DNA of 64,000 bases from the NCBI GenBank assembly GCA_009823395.1, contig CM020501.1, positions 31,915,861 to 31,979,860 on the forward strand, given 5' to 3'. Positions 61,282-64,000 of this stretch are shown here, piece by piece. Source of the DNA: Thamnaconus septentrionalis. Taxonomy: Eukaryota; Chordata; Actinopteri; Tetraodontiformes; Monacanthidae. Each line of letters opens with the position of its first letter. Position 1 is the stretch's first letter. Position numbers and translations under genes: made by a program. The notes below the pieces were generated by a model, which worked only from the letters and a program-made list of their open reading frames with translations, was not told the DNA's origin and did not search any database.

Positions 61282-64000
61282 GTAAGCGGTTCAAACCACG
61301 AGGAAGCCGTGCCAATGTGCTTTTTTTTGCAGCTCGGTTTGTCTGACGGCGTCGGTCTTCTGCTTCACACGTGTCTCAACAGCACCATTGTGGACTTGAG
61401 GCTGAATGAGAACAAGATACGGTCGGTCCATTACTCCTCCCTGAGTCGCTTTGGAAACCTCACCTACCTGAACCTCACCAAGAATGACATCAGCTACGTG
61501 GAAGACGGCGCCTTCTCAGCACAATTTAATCTCCAGGTGGGTAAAAACATGACTTGTATTGCCTGCAGGACAGCCAGACAATGTCATTGTTCTATGTGTT
61601 CATACGACGCTTTAAGGCGGAAATTGTATCTTACCCGTTCAGACATACATTTACACACAGGAGCCACAATTCAGCCGCTTAAACTGCTGAGCCATTCGTC
61701 AAGGTCTTTTCATAAAAATCAATCCATCCTCACGTTTTCCAGACCTGCTTCTGTGCACTCAGGGTTGCGAGGGTCTGCTGGAGCCTAACACAGCTGCCAG
61801 TGGGCGGTTACACCTTGCACAAGTCGCCGGTTGATTACAGGGCCACATCAAAAACCAACCATTGACACTCACACACACTCACACACTCACACACACACAC
61901 ACACATACCTCAATTCAGAGCCAACTCACCTCATGTGCATGTTTTTGGACGGTGGGAGGAAGTGGGAGCACCCAGAGAGGAACGACGCAGGCAGAGGCAG
62001 GACATGCAAACCGAAAGCCCCCCCAGCCCCCGGAATCGAACCCACAACCTTCTTGCTAAACAGCACTGACTAACAGTTGTCTTTCGTTTGAGCAGCATTC
62101 TTAATGATGCTGGCAGCAGAATGTTCACCAAACTGAACAGAATGTGGTTATAATCAGTGGCATGTTTACATGTTTACCCGTGCTGCTGCAGCCAGGGGGT
62201 AAAGTGTGAACGTATAAACACAGCAGAAAACAGGGGCTTACAGTAGATCAGCGCACCAAGTCAAACGCGAGTTATGCAAAACTGTCATCTGTTTGTTCTG
62301 TGTTTTCCCAGCCTGCAGTGAGTGATCCCTGGTGCTGGCTGGCTCTGCGGAGATTATAATAATCCCACTTGTCTTTGTCTCACCAGGTTCTGCAGATGGG
62401 TTTTAACAAGTTGAGGAACCTGACGGAGGGGATGCTGCGAGGCCTCGGCAAGCTGCAATATCTGTACCTGCAGGCGAACCTCATCGAGGCTGTTGCTCCC
62501 AACACCTTCTGGGAATGTCCCAACATAGAGAACATTGACCTATCCATGAACAGGTATCAACAAGGTGTCATCATTCTTTTTGAGTGAACTGTTAACATGT
62601 TAGGTAATCCCAATCTTTATAAATCCTAATAAATGATTAATTGTTTGTAAAATGGAAAAAAATAATCTACAAATTGGATTATCGCCATTGCAACACTATT
62701 TATACAAATAATGCATTTTTTAAAACGTAAATTAAATCCAAAGTATTGCACAAACTAATTTTTACTGTTAAAAGTCAGACCTTGTTTGATGCTAAGTTGC
62801 AGGATAGATTCACATGTAGCACACCTGAGCTGAAAATATCAAACGTGTTTTTGAATATAGCCAATATTCCTTTCAACTGGAACACTAAAGTCTAGTTGTT
62901 GCTGAAAGTGGTTCTGGTTCGATTGATTTCTCTTGACTTACATGCAAAACTGACAGCAAATAAGCAATGAGATCAATTAGGGCTGTAATGTATAAGAAGT
63001 AAAACATGAAATGGTCCATACATGATGCATTTAGGTTAATATATTGCTCTTCTGTTCTGTTCTGTTCTGTTCTGTTCAAGTGTGCAACATGTAAATGTAT
63101 GTAAACAGGAACGGAATTCCCTTTTTTCAGGATCCAGGTGTTGGACGGTAGTTTGTTCACGGGGCTCTCCAAGCTGACGACGTGTGAACTTTACACCAAC
63201 CCCTTCAACTGCTCCTGCGAGCTGCTGGGTTTCCTGCGCTGGCTCTCTGCCTTCCCCAACAGGACTAGTGAGAGGATGGTCTGTGACTCTCCTGCAGGAT
63301 TCTTTGGCTACAGTCTCCTCAGCCAGAACCCCCGGATGCCCGCCCAACGCAATGCTCTGCATGTGCTTAGTCTTGTGTGCACATACGACGGCAGCGTCAC
63401 ACCCTTCTATTCCATCGGCGTGGCTGACTTCACGACCCCACCACCAGACTTTGCTTCTCCCTGTGGTTTGGAGGACTGTGCCTCGGGTACACCACCGGAC
63501 GAGGTCACCAACTTCAGCCCAATTTTCTCGGACACCAATCCAATCATGACAATCAAGTATGTGCTTCACTCCAGTGCGGTGATAACAGTCCAGATTCCTC
63601 ATCCGTTCAGAAAAATGTACATTTTGGTGCTTTACAACAACAGCTTCTTCACCGACATCCAGACTCTGAAAAACCTGAGGGAAGATATTGAGCTAAAGAA
63701 TTTGAAACCAAACACTGACTACACGTACTGCGTGGCTTCTATACGGAACTCTCTGCGCTTCAACCACACCTGTCTCACCATATCTACTGGTCCCCGCATC
63801 GGGACTGGCAAGGCAGTCAATCAGTCGTCAGCCACCCACTACATTATGACTATTTTGGGCTGCCTGTTTGGCATGCTACTCTTCCTTGGCCTCATCGTCC
63901 ACTGCCTGAGAAAGAGGAGAATCATGGAGGAGAAGGAGAGGAAGATGAGCAGGATTCAGAGGACGCTGATAGAACTTAAGTACGGTGGAGAAGAGGACAT
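60992..64000 (+). CDS. elfn1: Extracellular LRR and fibronectin III protein, ELFN1 type (4 coding exons, 3' end outside the window)
   Basis: Splicing 60992-61281, 61383-61536, 62387-62553 and 63131-64000 gives one open frame of 493 residues that is still open at the window end. Order: signal peptide with hydrophobic core before VRA (about residues 35-64), mature start DCWLIEG with cysteines 66 and 81 (LRR N-cap), five 24-residue LRRs (about 98-217), Cys-rich LRR C-cap with NCSCELL (from 218), fibronectin III domain (about 338-428), membrane span (about 442-463), then basic RKRR and the tail start IELKYG. Several N-glycosylation sequons (NLT, NRT, NNS, NHT, NQS) lie outside. From family knowledge, ELFN1 is a postsynaptic adhesion protein that recruits presynaptic group III mGluRs in trans (mGluR7 at interneuron synapses, mGluR6 at rods), and its tail binds PP1 (alias PPP1R28). 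The LRR part matches ELFN1 best; the FN3 part has ELFN2-like features, so a paralogue label is not absolute. Mammalian ELFN1 is about 830 residues, so roughly 40% is missing here. Confidence 0.93.
61282..61382 (+). other. elfn1 intron 1 (101 bp)
   Basis: Donor GTAAGC at 61282; the acceptor that keeps the frame is CTCAACAG ending at 61382, which restores the Asn-Ser-Thr-Ile-Val sequence at the start of the LRR block. An earlier, more canonical-looking acceptor (T-run then GCAG, ending 61332) lies inside the intron, but its use runs into TGA after about 23 codons. Confidence 0.85.
61383..61536 (+). CDS. elfn1: elfn1 coding exon 2 (LRR1 and LRR2)
   Basis: 154 nt encoding two 24-residue leucine-rich repeats and the first residues of the third. 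It contains LNENKI and LNLTKNDI repeat cores. It ends CTCCAG before GTGGGT in phase 0, between Gln148 and Val149. Confidence 0.92.
61537..62386 (+). other. elfn1 intron 2 (850 bp) with a SINE inside
   Basis: Donor GTGGGT, acceptor TTTGTCTCACCAG ending at 62386. About 350 bp of it is a diverged tRNA-derived SINE in minus orientation. Confidence 0.88.
61722..62075 (-). mobile_element. tRNA-derived SINE, minus orientation, in elfn1 intron 2
   Basis: Read on the minus strand, the element begins with a Pol III B-box-like GGTTCGATTCC (complement near 62033-62043). It continues through the typical GTGGGAGGAA / ACATGCA block and ends with the AGGGTTGCGAGGGTCTGC and CAGACC tail block. An expanded CA tract (about 61867-61905) interrupts its middle. 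It is strongly diverged, so an old copy. It belongs to the same family as the pieces at 7781, 26629 and 51407. Confidence 0.75.
62387..62553 (+). CDS. elfn1: elfn1 coding exon 3 (LRR3-LRR5 core)
   Basis: 167 nt encoding LRR3, LRR4 and the start of LRR5 (cores LQMGFNKL, LYLQANLI, IDLSMN). It ends AACAG before GTATCA, splitting Arg204 (phase 2). The phase-2 cut after the LRR asparagine is the classic position for introns between LRR repeats. Confidence 0.92.
62554..63130 (+). other. elfn1 intron 3 (577 bp)
   Basis: Donor GTATCA, acceptor CCCTTTTTTCAG ending at 63130. It is AT-rich and contains a pentanucleotide TTCTG repeat (about 63047-63077). I see no other element. Confidence 0.88.
63131..64000 (+). 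CDS. elfn1: elfn1 coding exon 4 (LRR C-cap, FN3, membrane span; cut by window end)
   Basis: The frame is open from IQVLDG at the 5' end to the last base. It encodes LRR C-cap cysteines (CELYTNPFNCSCELL), an acidic/proline-rich linker, the FN3 domain, the membrane segment beginning HYIMTILGCLFGM, and the juxtamembrane basic and Glu/Lys-rich stretch. No splice donor is needed before the window ends, so this is probably the large last exon. Confidence 0.93.

Noticed and set aside
61309..61788. Single reading frame of 159 residues covering LRR1-2
   Set aside because: Its first 25 residues are intron 1 and its last ~80 are intron 2 and SINE; only 61383-61536 is exon.
62369..62587. 72-residue frame starting before exon 3
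   Set aside because: The start lies in intron 2 sequence and the end reads into intron 3; the exon is 62387-62553.

Overview
The window looks like nuclear DNA of a ray-finned (teleost) fish. It is vertebrate-type, gene-poor sequence with very long CA/GT, CT/GA, GGAT and TA microsatellites, tRNA-derived SINEs with (GAAT)n tails, Tc1/mariner and hAT remnants, a Penelope-like retroelement and several short inverted-repeat element families of the kind common in fish. At the right edge lies a spliced neuronal gene. I see no bacterial, phage, plasmid or CRISPR features, and nearly every open reading frame in the first 60 kb is a by-product of a repeat.

The only host gene I can support is an ELFN1-type synaptic adhesion gene on the + strand (about 60,992 to beyond the window end). 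Four coding exons encode a signal peptide, LRR N-cap, five 24-residue LRRs, LRR C-cap, a fibronectin III domain, one membrane span and the start of the cytoplasmic tail. The rest of the tail lies past base 64,000. Three introns interrupt the LRR block with consistent phases and good GT-AG borders. Whether it is elfn1a or elfn1b cannot be decided here.

The first ~60 kb are intergenic sequence and/or 5' noncoding introns of that gene. Layout: 1-14 kb, quiet sequence with a duplicated short element carrying a Tc1-type insert (1.0-1.7 kb), a hAT-like palindromic repeat (6.5 kb), a SINE that splits a TTA microsatellite (7.7-8.1 kb) and a TE-poor AT-rich stretch (9.3-10.7 kb). 14-15.2 kb: a broken Penelope-like reverse transcriptase and a second dispersed repeat. 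15-31 kb: more copies of the TAAAGGTCC-ended element, a tRNA-derived SINE (22.8 kb), a complete non-autonomous hAT with target duplication (25.8 kb), a 5'-truncated SINE with a perfect 11-bp target duplication (26.6 kb) and a telomere-like minisatellite (29.6-30.2 kb). 31-45 kb: giant microsatellites (two GGAT arrays, GA, CT, TA) and a 13-bp minisatellite. 46-52.5 kb: Tc1-type MITEs, a Tc1 transposase remnant, and a SINE split by a hAT element that carries a 38-bp minisatellite. 56 kb: a deletion derivative of an integrase-type DNA transposon with ~70-100 bp inverted repeats. 58.8-61 kb: dispersed repeats, then elfn1.

The elements worth most attention are the intron-split LRR region of elfn1, the 56-kb transposon remnant, and the nested or junction-located insertions that allow relative dating of repeat activity.
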